Position numbers and translations under genes: made by a program. This document shows positions 10,618-22,521 of a stretch of 64,000 nt of DNA, piece by piece. Within the stretch, counting starts at the first letter, position 1. The number at the start of each line of letters is the position of its first letter. Below the pieces are notes generated by a model that saw only the letters and a program-made list of their open reading frames with translations, had not been told where the DNA came from and did no database searches. Origin of the DNA: Gyrodactylus bullatarudis (taxonomy: Eukaryota > Platyhelminthes > Monogenea > Gyrodactylidea > Gyrodactylidae); contig SSNU01000121.1 of assembly GCA_012064415.1 (NCBI GenBank), positions 26,670 through 90,669 on the forward strand. Direction: 5' to 3'.

Positions 10618-10809
10618 ATGGTCAATTTCGAAGATGAAAATTTTGTCAAATCTTCCTTGGCAAATTACGAAGATGGAATTTTGAAAGTTGTCGATGAGCA
10701 ACTATTCAATATTCCCTGTATAACACAGCCTATAGAGAGAATGATTCAAATTTGTACAAAAGCATTCTTGAAATCTTGTAGTGGGCGAAAAAGAGATCAT
10801 GCGAACTAG
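10618..10809 (+). pseudogene. C-terminal piece of the same transposon-type ORF family
   Basis: The frame reads NIPCITQPIERMIQICTKAF, closely resembling the PCHTQAVERxVKLVTEAS segment that I associate with the C-terminal half of the family represented at 9508-10030. It is on the opposite strand about 600 bases away, so the two pieces are either separate copies or one inverted copy. 10031-10617 between them shows no coding. Confidence 0.5.
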
Positions 10810-11048
10810 AAAGATATTTAAGAGTGTTAAATTCAAATGTGACTTTAATAAATAGTGTGGAAAAGATATAAACGTACAATCTATTTTTTCTGTTATGATC
10901 ATAAGGTAATATTCATTGAAAGACACAAAGACTTTTTAAACAAGTGAAGGGAATAGAAGAAAAATGGCTTTTGGTAAAATGATGGATTTATATTGAATAT
11001 AGGGTTAAAGTTCAGTTTAGGAACGCAGAAATTGATCATGTTATTACT

Positions 11049-12386
11049 AGGGCGGTCGAAAAATTAGCAATATTTTCTAAAAAAATAGCAAAATTTTGCC
11101 AATATTTAGCATTTTTTAGCAGATTTAAGAAAATTTTTAATTTAGCAAAAATAGTAAATTAAAATTCTTGATAGATATTATCATATTTTATTCTTTATTA
11201 GCATACAAAATAAAATACTTATTAAAGTTATCATTTTTAAAATTTTTACACTTTGTATAGAAATATTTCATCCTCGAAAAGCATCTCTCGACTTCTGTTG
11301 ATGTAGGGTTGCATGCAAGTAACAGATTGTATGCTCTTGGGCTTATATTCTCATTTTCCATTTTTAATATACTCGAACTATCATTTTTTTTCTAATCGTT
11401 CTTCAATGTATCTTTTTATTTGGCAAGGATCCTCTTCAAAGCAAAATGAGTCGATAATATCTTGAGCTCTCCTCAGAGATGTCTTGTGGTCTTCAAAAGG
11501 TTTATTAAAATTAAGGATGTCTTTATAGCATCGATTAATCGTTGCAATATCATTTGGTAAATTCTCATCATTGAGAATATTTTTAACATTTTGCATGATA
11601 ATTCCATCTGAGCTCTGAGATTTGTTCTTCACAGTAGCAGCTTTAACCGACGAGATTAGTCTGTCAACATTGGGATTTTACTCTTTAATAATCATCGCAC
11701 AATTGTGTAAAAGATGGGCAAAACATGTTACGTGAAACAATTTCAGAAATTTTTCTTTCAAATATAATTTTGCCTTGGTCTTGTAAGAAGCAGCATCAGA
11801 AATAAGAAGTAAGAAGTTATCTTCTTTTATACTATAATCTTCTATGACATCTGAAACAATTTGAACAATAAAATTATAGTTGAGTTTTCCAATTACCTCT
11901 CTATCACATACATAAGATAGTTCTGGCTTTTCCAGGTCTCCTATGAGAATCGCACAAATGCGCTTTTCGTTAACTTTGCTTTCATCGATAACCATGAACA
12001 GCTCTTTCGTGCTTTTGAGTGAGCTCGTGCTTAAAGAAACAATCCTTCTTAGTACCTTTGAAGCTTGATCCGCATAACAAACATTTTATTTGTCCCAATT
12101 CTTCATCTTCAATTTTGTATATTTCCTTCTTGGACAATAGAATCTTACGGATGGCAAGTGGAATCATGTTTTGTCAAATGAAGTAAAAACTTGCCAACTC
12201 CTAAACTTATAAACTTCTAAGCCAATGAAATTATAAAAGCTTGTCTTTTTTAAACTGAAATTTTATATTTTCATAGCTAGAAAAAAATTTCAAGCCCCTG
12301 ATTATAACCAGATATCTAAAGGATGAATTAGCATAGTAACGAAGGCAAATTTTTCAGCCTTTTTTTGTTCAATCCCTACTATATAA
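11049..12386 (-). mobile_element. Decayed hAT transposon
   Basis: Three frames on the minus strand together make a hAT-type transposase. 12167-11982 has a BED-like zinc finger (CLLCGSS...HELTQKHERAVH). 11995-11678 has LLLISDAASYKTKAKLYLKE and HVTCFAHLLHNCA, the catalytic-domain Asp and the CxxH motif. 11632-11381 is helical. Further on (11310-11255) CNPTSTEVERCFSRMK is the C-terminal dimerisation motif. Ends are roughly TAGGGCGGTCGAAAAA at 11049 and the inverse of TAGGGATTGAACAAAAA near 12386. TAGCA/TTAGC repeats cluster near both ends, as subterminal repeats of hATs do. Frameshifts make it inactive. Confidence 0.75.
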
Positions 12387-13860
12387 AAATAGCAAAAATT
12401 AGCAGAATATATGTTGCAATCATTTTATAGAACTCGATAGTTATATATATAATCTTCGCCGATTATGTATAATAATCAAGCCTCTGATCATTATATATAA
12501 TTCTTATCTTGAATGAAGAGAAACTCTGACGATTATATATAACTCTCGTCTGATAAAAAGTCAGGGGTTCTACATACATGTTAACCCAAAAGACAAATGA
12601 GGTATGGTGTACCTATTCTTATTATGAAGAACTACAGGTATAAGCTCCGATTCATTCTTTTTAAATAGAATAGTGCCTATCTTTTATACTCTTTATACTC
12701 AATATTGTACACTAACCAAGTACTCGCACATCTCCTAATACTATGGTTTGACAATGTCTGTAACATGTTCTCTTTCTAAAGCTATTTTATATTTCTTGAG
12801 TGTTGAGCTAACGATCTAGATTCCGGAAAAATCTTGATCAAATTCAATTTCTTGATGAAAAATTCGAGAATTCATACTGTTTTTCTTTATTTAAAAAAAT
12901 CAGTCTGGCAAGCTCTCTAAAATTTTGAATAATCTTATCTTCTTTGTCCAGAAATACCAAAATTTCCACAGAAATCTTTAAAAAATTTGAGCAATTATTT
13001 TATTAAGCATCAATTTAGAAAATCCACACAATGTCATATCGATCGACACAAATTTAAAGTTTAATCCATTCGCTAAAAAGTTAAAAGGAAACATATACAG
13101 GTTTGGAATTTTTATTTTTTCCAATCTCATAATATATAAGGAATTTTTCAGATCTGGAAAAAAAACATAAATTATCAATTTATCTCTCCCAATTGCCTTA
13201 ATTTTGAATTTTTCATGACTCTGTGTATGATAGGCATATTTGTTACTACCCCAGACTTATCAGACTTACTAACAAGCAACTTCGAGAAAGCTCTGCTCGA
13301 AAATAAGAAAAATTAATTAATAAATCTTTTTAAACGGGAGAAAGATTAGTCTTGAAAAATGAATTCTAAATTTTATTTTTTGCTACCAAAATTAAAAATA
13401 TTCTTCTCAAAATTTTTTCTAAGTTCATTCACATCACGAATTGAAATTTTTAAATATCCATAAAATTGAACGCATTTTCACGAATTTACGCCATATTAAA
13501 GACTTTTTTGGAAATTTGAAAGCATCAAAATAAAATTCAACCATTACAGTATCTAGGATTTGAAGGAAAATTTTCTAGGCCAGGACTGAAAAAAGATTTT
13601 GAATTTTTTATATTCTTTCAATTTTAGAACAAATTTCACTATTATTGGAAATATCTCGGAATTGTATATAATTATTTTTTAAAAATAAACATCGTCTAAA
13701 AATAAAGAAAAATCATCCCCTATTAATAATAGGCTATTATTCATTTACACAATTTTCGCAATTTTTTTGTTAAATCACAAAATGATAAAATTGATTTCAA
13801 ACAAAATCCTTTTACGATGACAGACATGAAGTGACATCTGTCTCACCATTAAAAATATTA
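12387..13860. other. Gene-free AT-rich stretch
   Basis: At 12420-12570 a phrase close to GATTATATATAA recurs four times, a decayed short repeat. At 13819-13845 GACAGA and TCTGTC form a small hairpin. Nothing else is recognised. Confidence 0.5.
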
Positions 13861-13919
13861 TATTCTAATTATGATAAGATATCTAATGAAAACATCTGCA
13901 GAGAGAGAGATTTATTAAA

Positions 13920-14080
13920 TTTTGACACGTGGATTTTACGCCATATTACGTCAATTATAATGATTCTATTGTTTCAAAAGTCAATTTCTATTGGCTAATG
14001 ATTGAATAACCAATCAGATTAAAGATATTCAATATAATGAATATTCACATGTAACGTTCTATCACATTCCAACTCTCAAT
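13920..14080 (+). promoter_or_regulatory. Probable promoter region of the GPCR gene
   Basis: Upstream of the GPCR start there is a CRE-like TTACGTCA near 13947 and CCAAT-type boxes in both orientations (ATTGG near 13990, CCAAT near 14010). These are consensus matches only; no transcription start is visible. Confidence 0.3.
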
Positions 14081-14104
14081 GATCTAGAGCTATTGACTAT
14101 TGAA

Positions 14105-15388
14105 ATGCCGGAAACTTTGGGCTATAGTGGCCTGAAAAACTTTTGCATTGATGATTATTTTTGTACTTCAGATAATTCTGCTCTACTGCGTCACTTCCTC
14201 TTGGGACCGTTGAGTTTAATAATGCTCTTATTTGCTTTATTCACAAATATTCTAATTGCTTCTGTCCTTGGCAACCAGCATTTACGATCAGAAGCCAATC
14301 CATACCTGACAACAGCGATTCTATCCGACAGCTTTCGTTGTATAGTCTATATAATTGGAGTTGTACTACCCTCAATGACTTATCAAGAGAAGAATCAGAT
14401 CAAAATTTACGAATCTATCGTGGCCTATCTTGTACCGATTGGGGAACCCTTGGGTCACTTGTTAAATCTTATTACAGCCATAAGTCTAATTTGTGCCTGT
14501 GTTATTAGAATTCGCTCAATAAATGCTCATTCCAGACCAAATTACAACCAAGTCTTAGAAAATGATCTTGTAATTTCCAACACAAGGAGGTTACACCTGA
14601 TGGCCATGTTAATCCTCGTGTGTCTCATATCAGCTCCAACATTTATTCGATTTAAAATTACAGAAAATATCACAAATAATCTTCGGGTACGAGTTTACTA
14701 CACTTATCCTTTCAAGTATCACAAGAATCCCTATGTTTTATGGAATACTTATGACACAATCCTGTTGGCCATTTCAGCATTACTTTTGCTAATTTTGATT
14801 ATCGTTCTCATTGTTATAACAACCCGAAAAAAGATTATTTACAATCCAAAGTTGAAGCAGAGAGCTAGAAGTTTTACCTCGATGATTGAAAATGACAATC
14901 AGGATAATATCAAACCAGTTTTTATCCATGGAAAATCAGTGCTGAAGCGAATTAAAATGGAAATACGCATTTTGTATACTTTTGGAATGTTGTGGATAGT
15001 ACCAGCATTCACCTATATGATTTACAAGTTGGTAGTTGTCGTTAAAGCTATTCCAAATAATTCAGTCTATGAACAGTTACTAGTGATAACAATAATTAGT
15101 CAATTTGCTCAAATTCTATTCCTATTCATACGATCCCTGTCAGTGTTGTTTGGAGGTGTCTACATTCGTCGAATAATCATGAACATGTTTAAAATGTGCG
15201 TTAAACCGTCTGAGTATCAGTATGTTATGACACACGGAGATGTCGCCCTGCTCAGTCGTATGAGGCCAGCATCAAAATTGAATATGGAACAACAACAGGT
15301 TAACCAGACATCTATTTACAGACCAAGTCCATGGTCTTCTGAAGGCCTGCGTAAGGATTCTGAAAACTCTTGCGAATCAATTACTTGA
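14105..15388 (+). CDS. Orphan rhodopsin-like (class A) GPCR, single exon
   Basis: A 427-residue seven-helix protein. The first ATG in frame is at 14105; the frame is open a few codons further but without an ATG. Hydrophobic helices lie near residues 35-59, 70-92, 105-135, 165-185, 222-245, 290-312 and 325-350. Helix 1 carries ALFTNILIASVLGNQHLRSE, resembling the GN..V.....LR start of peptide-type receptors. The DRY box at the end of helix 3 is replaced by CVIRIRS, and no NPxxY is seen in helix 7, so it is divergent. The tail after helix 7 is about 80 residues. AATAAA lies near 15483. The ligand cannot be predicted; a neuropeptide (FMRFamide-receptor-like) type is plausible. Confidence 0.8.
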   Translation: MPETLGYSGLKNFCIDDYFCTSDNSALLRHFLLGPLSLIMLLFALFTNILIASVLGNQHLRSEANPYLTTAILSDSFRCIVYIIGVVLPSMTYQEKNQIKIYESIVAYLVPIGEPLGHLLNLITAISLICACVIRIRSINAHSRPNYNQVLENDLVISNTRRLHLMAMLILVCLISAPTFIRFKITENITNNLRVRVYYTYPFKYHKNPYVLWNTYDTILLAISALLLLILIIVLIVITTRKKIIYNPKLKQRARSFTSMIENDNQDNIKPVFIHGKSVLKRIKMEIRILYTFGMLWIVPAFTYMIYKLVVVVKAIPNNSVYEQLLVITIISQFAQILFLFIRSLSVLFGGVYIRRIIMNMFKMCVKPSEYQYVMTHGDVALLSRMRPASKLNMEQQQVNQTSIYRPSPWSSEGLRKDSENSCESIT

Positions 15389-17150
15389 ATAAATCAAAAT
15401 TTTTTACCTCAGTTTTATTATTTTTTTCCAACTAATCAATCAGCTAGATGGATAAAACAATTTATTTCTTCTTTAAAAACCGAATAAAACAGTGTTGAAT
15501 ATTCTTTTATCCACATTAGAGTTGGCCAAATTTTTCAACTTTTCCCAGCCTTAATCCCATTTTGAAGATTACCAAAAGCTAAGCTTTTTTCCTATAAAAC
15601 CATAAATTTTCGAGTTTGTTCTGCTATTCAAAATGTCGATTGAAAATGACGATTTTTTGAACACGTGCCAAGATTTTTCAATGAATTTTACTACGAGAGA
15701 GGACAAATTTAGGATTTTTGAACAACATTTTGTGTAAAACTATGGCTTATAGTAAAAATTGAGTCTTTTTTCATATGTTGAAAGAAATTCTGAGGAGATT
15801 AGGTAAATTTTCTTATCTTGACAGCTGTTGGCTTTTTTTGATCTTATTCAATCCGATTAAAAGGTATTTTGTAATCTTATTAGTTTGGTTTGCATCCTGG
15901 AAGTCTTTCACATTCTCGTCATGATCCTATTGATCTAACACAGAATCCTTCTTTTGAAATATATACTTCGTTTATTTTTCTATTGAATCCAACGGAATTT
16001 CTTTCTAATATTTTGTTATAAAATAGCTAGTTATTTTGAACGGAATAAAAATCGAATATTGATCTTGATCGAGAAATATTAATGATTTGTTAATAAAAAA
16101 CCAATATTATGATCTATTCAAATCTGAACAAAGTTTTGGATATTAGAGTGAAATTTTGATCACTCCAATTTTTTCATATTTCTTGTTTTGATTCTTTTAC
16201 AAATCTAGAAAAGTTTATGAAGCTTCAAACTCTTTAAATATCAGTTTGAATCTGAATATGTTTCTCACCCGGTTTTAGAAAGAATTAACTAAGGGTTTGA
16301 ATAAACTTTGAGTAGCAATTTTTACAAATTTCCGTCTTTATATCGTAATTAAGAATCATATAATGGATGAATGTTTTTTAAATTTCTCTGTGTTGAAATA
16401 TAATCATTAAACGTTACATGGAATATCACAAATATCACGTAAATTAAGTTTGTTTGTCTTTAGATCACTTTCTCTCAGTTATTCTACTCATGAGCAAATC
16501 ACTTGTTGAAAATAAATTATTTTTCGGAATATATTGAATTGAAGACAAGAGTAAAGTCAATAACAAAAAAAGATTGTGAAGAAGTGGTATTCGAGGAACA
16601 TGTGAAATTGAGCACAATATGTATACATGCGTGATATTAGATATTGATTATTTTCCAAAATTCACTCTATTCTCTATTTTTGATTAGATATATAGTACTA
16701 TTTGCATCACGAGACCTAGTAGGATGAATTCTTTCAAGAGACAAACATGTATACATAACTTTGCGTTGTTAATTTCAACAATACATTAACTCCTAGAAGG
16801 CAATCTTATCGAATGAGAGTTAATTTCGTCAAAACTTAATCAAACTGAATAAAAATATTACAAGGCGATTAAATTAAACGAAATCGATTATTGAAAGGCT
16901 GTTCACTGAGAGACTATCAGTGATAGTATTCAGTCAAGTTGAACAAAAATATTTTAATCGAGTTACTTTTAAGTAGATAGACTACTATTAATAATAATTT
17001 TATCGAAAAATAGAAAAACTTTATACTCCTGGTATAAGACATTAAATAAGTGGAAGTAGATTTTGCAAAGCCTAATTTTTACTAATAATTATCAATTATA
17101 GTTTTATCAATACAATTTTCACTTAAATTTTCAAAGCCACTTAGGCATCA
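15389..17150. other. Gene-free AT-rich stretch
   Basis: After the GPCR poly(A) signal (near 15483) I see no coding frame with known motifs, no RNA gene and no inverted repeat of note. Confidence 0.5.
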
Positions 17151-17425
17151 TATTTAGAAAGGTAGAAAAAAGAAATGATAACGCCAAATGTACATTTCCT
17201 AGGGCATCATCAGTGGCAATAAATATGATATAAGTAAGATGATAGTTTACAAATTATGATAGAAATAGTAAAAGTTAAAGAAAATAAGATTAAATTGTAA
17301 ACTTAAAAAATACTGGAAAATGAACTCTCAGTGGAGCATTTAAACAGTGCATCGGAAGCAACAGTGGAGAGAAAAATGTAAAAGCTTAGGCCACGGTAGT
17401 TTAGTGTTATAATTTATTATAATTA
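17151..17425 (-). mobile_element. PLE 3' end, 5'-truncated, with hammerhead-like motif
   Basis: Read on the minus strand, the segment follows the 3' end of the PLE at 4917-7337: a few codons of the endonuclease tail (CCGTGGCCTAAGC compares with CCCTGGCCTATGTG), TTTCTCTCCACTGTTGCT, a run like CTTTTACTAT, then the hammerhead core. No upstream endonuclease is present. It is a short 5'-truncated insertion. Confidence 0.7.
17183..17217 (-). ncRNA. Hammerhead-ribozyme-like motif, second PLE copy
   Basis: On the minus strand: GCCA, CTGATGA (17213-17207), 8 bases, GAAA (17198-17195), TGTACATT, TGGC. GCCA and TGGC pair as helix I. Compared with the copy at 7270-7308 the core is identical and helix I has a different sequence but remains complementary, which is covariation. 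Helix II (TGCCCTAG) is weak here too. Confidence 0.5.
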
Positions 17426-18104
17426 TAATAAATTATTATTAATAATAAATTATTGGTCCAGTGTTTATGAAACAAACTAACCAATCAGAGTTTGTGTGAA
17501 ATTTTTTTATTACGAACGAATAGTTTGGAACCATGAAATTAACCATCTGCTTAATCTGTTATAATTTATGAAATAGAAGAAACCATTAGCAGATGGTAAT
17601 TATAATTATTCGTAAAACAATACATAATACGTATGTAATTAGTTTATTTTTTTTACATTTTTTCATTTGATTTGGTTTTTTTTATTTTTTTTTGTTAGAC
17701 AAAACCCTATATTGAAGTATAAAAATAAAATAATATATACAAAATAAATGTAAGTTAATCTGATCAATATGATATGGAAATAAATCTGGATCTTGTAGTT
17801 TTTTTCAAATTTTATAAAATGAATGGCAATGAAATGAGTGAAATAGTTCAACAGAAACTCTAGTGTCTGAAAGCAAATCATTAATCATCTGGCAGTTATT
17901 ACTTAATGAAGATAAGAATAGAGCAAAGTCTTGGAATAATCAAGGTTAGATCTGATGTGGGACATGACTAATTTAAGATTAGTCAAGTTCTCACAATCAG
18001 ATAATTTGTATTTTGAGAATATTTTATTGAAGGAATTCAATAAAAAATTAGGTTTATATTTCACATTTCTAAGAGAATAATTGCTATCCGCTATAGAATA
18101 AGAT

Positions 18105-19559
18105 TCAGAGAATTTTTTTAACTAAAAATGCATATCTGCGAACCCAGAGCGGATGAAGCCCTGAGACAGAGATGAGTGCATTGTAAGAGTCTAAATGGGG
18201 AAAAATTGAATGAAGAAATCTATATTGGATACGTTCAATAGATAGACATTGGGAATTATTTAAATCAGGCAAGAGGGGGAAAGTGTAGTCGAAAAGCGGA
18301 AAGACCAGTGATTTGTAAGCTTTTAGTCTTACTTCACTGGACAAGGAGAATTTTTTAATAGTGTAAATAAGTGAATTTATTCTAGATAAGTTTGACAAAG
18401 GGTCTAATTTTAAATTTGATGTTATACTGAAACCGAGGTCTGAAGTAAAGGAGACAATTTCTCCAGGAAGTAGAAGCGATTCCATGAGGGTTGCAGGGAG
18501 ACCAGATGGGAGCATTATTTTGCATTTATCTCTATTAATATAGAGCCTCATGGCCTCAAGGGAATCTTTAAGAAGTGAGAAGTTGTGATTTATTTTAATA
18601 ATGTCTAAAGCATTATTTACTTTAAAGATGAATTTCAAATCATCAGCATATTTTAAAAGGACACCCTCAATATCCATTAGAGAGCTGAATATCAGGGAAG
18701 CAAAGATTAAAAAGAAGAGGGCCGATATTTGATCCTTGGGGAACCCCAGAATTAATTTTAACTAGATTACTCGTGGTGGAGTTGAATGAAACATATTGCA
18801 TTCTATTAACAAGGAAGTTCATGGTTAAATTTATAATAAAAGGATCAATATCAAGATCAATAAGTATTATTTTATAAATGAAAATTTTAACTTATCAAAA
18901 GCCATGGAAATGTCCAGATAATGAATTATGAGGTATGATTTGGAGTTTAATATAGGTAGGGAGAAATCCAGGCAAGTGAGCAAATTGCTTGAAGTGATTT
19001 TATTAGGATGGAAACCGAACTGGGATGAATCAGGGAATTGAACTGGAAATGAAGATCTAATTTCGGTCGTTAAAAATCGGTCGATAATTGATAAAAAAAT
19101 ATTTAACAATGAGATCAGCCTGAGATGAGAGAAGTCCGAATATTTTTTCTTCTTCGGAATAGGAGTAATTTTCACAATAAGCCAGTCGGCCAGTAGGAAG
19201 CAATTGGAGATACAGCAGTTAAAGTAGTTACATAGATTGATAAGAAAAGACTGTGAGAGAGAATTTATCAAGTTGAGGGAGTTAAAGTGAGCATCAGTTC
19301 TCTTGGGATTTTTACAGGAATCTATTAAATTTTGGAGATCTGTAACAGTTATGAATGTGGGATTAGAGTCAGTAGTCAGGTAGTCAATAGATTCTTTTTT
19401 TCCTAAAGAGTTTTCAAAATGGAGATTAATTTTATCACAAAAATCTTGGTCAAAAAGGGAGGAGAAATTAGTGATAGAGGAGGTTTTGTTAATATTAAGT
19501 AATTTTCTGAAATTGAAGATTAGATCTAAGATCAGATATAACATTATAATTATCTTCAA
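18105..19559 (-). pseudogene. LINE ORF2 reverse transcriptase domain
   Basis: The N-terminal RT part (19559-18867) includes ITPIPKKKKYSDFSHLRLIS, FLTTEIRSSF and HYLDISMAFDKL (motif A). After a frame change, INSGVPQGSNIGPLLFNL (motif B, about 18740) and LKYADDLKFIF (motif C, with both catalytic Asp) follow in 18677-18105. The C-terminal part carries LHPLWVRRYAFLVKK, a phrase repeated in all other fragments of this family. The catalytic box is intact but the frame breaks make the copy inactive. Confidence 0.85.
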
Positions 19560-19640
19560 ATGCTTTCAGTGCGATAAACTCAAAATTGGAGGTCTCATTG
19601 AAAGATTTTTGCGAGTTCATCGTAGTGCGAGTAGACTCGG

Positions 19641-20479
19641 TTATAATAGAATAGAAAAGATTAAAATTGAATGAGTTATTTTTGAAGAAGATGGATAAAA
19701 AATTTTGAATAAGGTTTTTACATTTATTAAAATCAACTGTTGTTTTTCTTTAAGATAAAAGAGAGAATGACTTGAAACCGAAAAATCAAAAAATAAAATG
19801 TTATGGTCAGAGAAAGGAATAATTCGGGAAACGGTATCATGAAAGACATTTGAAAAAATAAGACCAAGGATATTATTATTTCTAGTAGGACTAGAGACTA
19901 TTTGCTTTAGTCTGTATTTCATCAGTAAATCATCGAAGGAGGGTGGAATAATGGGTAGATAATTGTTACATCGGAAATTAAAGTAACCAAGGATAGATAA
20001 ATTGAAGTTACATCTTACTACTTGAGAGTAGATATGTTCTAATACAATATCATAGTGTTTACTGGACACGGGAGGTCGATAGAGTAATATAAAACTTTGA
20101 GAGCAGTTATTCAAGATTAAGAACACAAAAATTAACTGAAAAGATGTACAAATACAAAAAGTAGATAAAATCTTTATCGATGAATGAATATAAATACAAA
20201 CACCACCACCACTTGCAACGAGTCTATCTGAGTATAGTTTGGAATGTTTATCATAGAATCGGAAATGGCAGGTTTTAACCAGGTTTCAGTAATAAAAAAG
20301 ATGGATGGTTTAAAATTATTGATTATCATTTCGATGTTCAAAAAGGTACTTTTGGAAAGAAGAGACCTTATGTTGAGAAGGAAAAAGCCAGAATGATTAA
20401 CGAAATAACTCATCAGACTTACTAGTTGTTGGATCAGCAACAGTTGAGGCATCTCTTGAGTCGATAAGACCAGATCCAT
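19641..20479 (-). pseudogene. LINE ORF2 endonuclease domain
   Basis: The frame 20479-20174 reads HSGFFLLNIRSLLSKSTF and SIFFITETWLKPAISDS (catalytic Glu). After a damaged stretch where glycine-rich sequence became a run of Val/Phe, 20126-19641 continues with FILLYRPPVSS, LSILGYFNFRC (the GDFN Asp replaced by Tyr) and PFSDHNILFFDFS (catalytic His). The lost GDFN Asp indicates inactivity. The equivalent at 46123-46953 is better preserved. Confidence 0.8.
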
Positions 20480-20653
20480 GTTTCACTTGGTTGGAGGGAG
20501 GAGTGAGACTATAATTGTTTATGAAGGTTGGATGGACATCTAGATCGATATTGGATTTGTCATGACCGGAACCATGTTTCACTCGGTCTAAGGGAGGAGG
20601 AAGATTATAATCAGACAAAGAATTGACAGCTAAATCCAACTGTTTTTCAGTAG

Positions 20654-21277
20654 TCAGGAGGTCTTCTTCTTAGGATCAGATTCAATGTAATCGTCTGAGG
20701 AGTTTGAGAAATTGGCTCTCTTATTGTTAGACTGGATCGGGCCATAAATTTCTCTCTCCATTTGTGAGGAGTTGATAGATTCGTTTGGAGAGGAGCTGTT
20801 GCGAGTAACAGTAGATTCCTGAGTATTAAGATCAATTGCAGGAACAGAATTGGAATAAAGTTTTGGGGAATGGATAACCTTTTTTTGAGTAACAGGGGAA
20901 GATTCAAGTATGGATTCCCGACAAGTATAGAACTTCTTAGACTTAAAATATTGAATAAGTTGATGAAGGATAGAGTTAGAGGGTCTCCTTTTAAAAATAA
21001 TCCGAATAGACGATGAACCAAATTCATCCTTGATCATAAAACATTTGTACGATAATGCGCCAATAGAGTCAATCATTTTTTTGACTTGAGAGATGTTGAT
21101 ATTGAATCCTTTGACTACAACATTGTTTTTAGTGAACTTGTTGACAGGATTGAATGACAAAGACATATCATTCTTTCTGCTCATTGGATGAATGAGGGAA
21201 TAGATTAAGGTGGAGAAAATACATTCAGAGGTCGCTGATAACGGGTGGTTGGGGGTTGCGATAAATTTTTGCGACAA
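20654..21277 (-). pseudogene. LINE ORF1 (207 codons, open)
   Basis: A hydrophilic protein with a central part (about residues 50-105) reading VVVKGFNINISQVKKMID and SIRIIFKRRPSNSILHQL, which resembles the RRM-like fold of some LINE ORF1 proteins, followed by a Ser/Asn-rich tail and KKK. It lies directly upstream of the endonuclease on the same strand, as ORF1 should. ORF1 proteins bind the element's RNA. No zinc-knuckle CCHC is seen. Confidence 0.65.
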
Positions 21278-21802
21278 ACTAATTAAAGTGTAAAAATTTA
21301 CGCATATTCTGAATCTGCTTCCAAAAATTTCATAAGCTGCTCAGTTTTTGCGCAATTCGCGAAAAACCGAAATAGCACAATTTTCATAATCGGGACTTGA
21401 ATAAATCAATTTTTCGACTTGATCCTTAGACATTTCAGAGTCAAATTTGATATCATTTGTAAGAGCATAAAATTCTCTATAAGACGCTTTCAAGTTCAAA
21501 CGTGCTTTTGGAATGGATCATCCCTAAAATTGGTCTTAAAGTTGAAAAAAGATGAAAAAATAGCGAAAAATGCCATGCACTTTTTTGTTTTTACCCTTCA
21601 ACAAGCTATCTTATTTTGATAAAATCTCAAATTTTAATGGGGGAAAGAATGTAAAATTTATTTTCCTATCCAATGATACCTTGCATGACCATTTATCTTT
21701 TTTGTTTCAGAAGTTATTCAAGGTTTTTTCATTAGTGATTTTACTCAATTTTTCTCGATTCTGATTGGTTCATTTTGATTAGCACAATAATTTCGTATAA
21801 AA
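21265..21802. repeat. Interspersed repeat, long copy (pair with 63568-63943)
   Basis: The stretch from GCGACAAACT through CGTATAAAACTGA matches 63568-63943 in the same orientation. The match includes GCGCAATTCGCGAAAAACCG and TTTTTCGACTTGATCC. This copy has about 195 extra bases (about 21440-21635). No terminal inverted repeat or coding potential is evident. The extra part includes a phrase (AAAATCTCAAATTTTAATGG) that recurs near 23750. Confidence 0.65.
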
Positions 21803-22114
21803 CTGATCATGATTGATAAGAGGTATATGCATAGACCTGAAAGGCAGATGAATAGCAGGAGGAGGAGGTGATGAGATTCATTCATGAAATAAGCTAAGTC
21901 ATGTTTAAGTTTATTATTTTCGTGCGTCAATCTATCAATAGTAGATTACTTATCCTTGCAGCATTTTCAGATCTGGAATACTCGAAGGCTTTATTTTGAA
22001 ATCGCAATATTTTTATTCATGTTCAGAAATATTTAGAATAGTACTTTGCAACCAAAAACAAATTTTTCAAGATTTTAACCATAATTGTAAAGAAGATCAT
22101 TATTCAGTACATAG

Positions 22115-22521
22115 TAGAGATGTAACGAATTTTGACCTTATTTTAAATCAAAGTTTTCCGTGAAATTTCCACATATAACTTTGATAACAATGATGTGTGA
22201 GATCTAAAATAACTGAAAATTCGTTTCCAATCTCATGCATAGTCGTGCATTGCCCATTTTCCCTAAATTTTCTTGTAGGCATAGTGGAAAAAAAGATAAC
22301 AGAAATGATCCTAACATGATTGAATAAGCAAAAAGGATATTTTAAATTTTAGTGAAAACGTAGTAAAAACTCATTGAAAATTTAGCGGCATTTTTAAACT
22401 TGAATATTATAATTATTATAGACAAGCATTTTGATATTTGATCTTATTTAAAATAATGTAATTCATAGTATTATCATTTGAGTAGGTTTTTTAAATAGGT
22501 TGCAAAATTCGTTACATTTCT
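22115..22521. mobile_element. hAT-type MITE with 8-9 base target duplication
   Basis: The termini are AGAGATGTAACGAATTTTG and the inverse of AGAAATGTAACGAATTTTG, about 400 bases apart. They are flanked by AGTACATAG (22106-22114) and AGTACACAG (22522-22530), a target duplication with one mismatch. There is no transposase between them. Duplication length and terminus fit a non-autonomous hAT. Confidence 0.7.

Larger units (their letters stand above)
17690..21280 (-). mobile_element. Nearly full-length non-LTR retrotransposon (LINE), decayed
   Basis: In minus-strand order: ORF1 (21277-20654), apurinic-type endonuclease (20479-19641), reverse transcriptase (19559-18105) and a 3' UTR ending in TTCTAAC-like sequence with poly(A), seen as the T-run near 17690. 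Frameshifts separate the ORF2 parts. Endonuclease motifs (TETWL, SDHN) and the RT box (YADD) point to a Jockey/CR1-like superfamily. It is the longest copy of a family whose 3' ends recur at 22955, 23375, 38.2, 39.4 and 41.9-44.0 kb. The 5' end abuts a different repeat at about 21265. Confidence 0.85.

Noticed and set aside
14093..14104. Start of the GPCR four codons upstream
   Set aside because: The codon there is TTG; the first ATG in frame is 14105.
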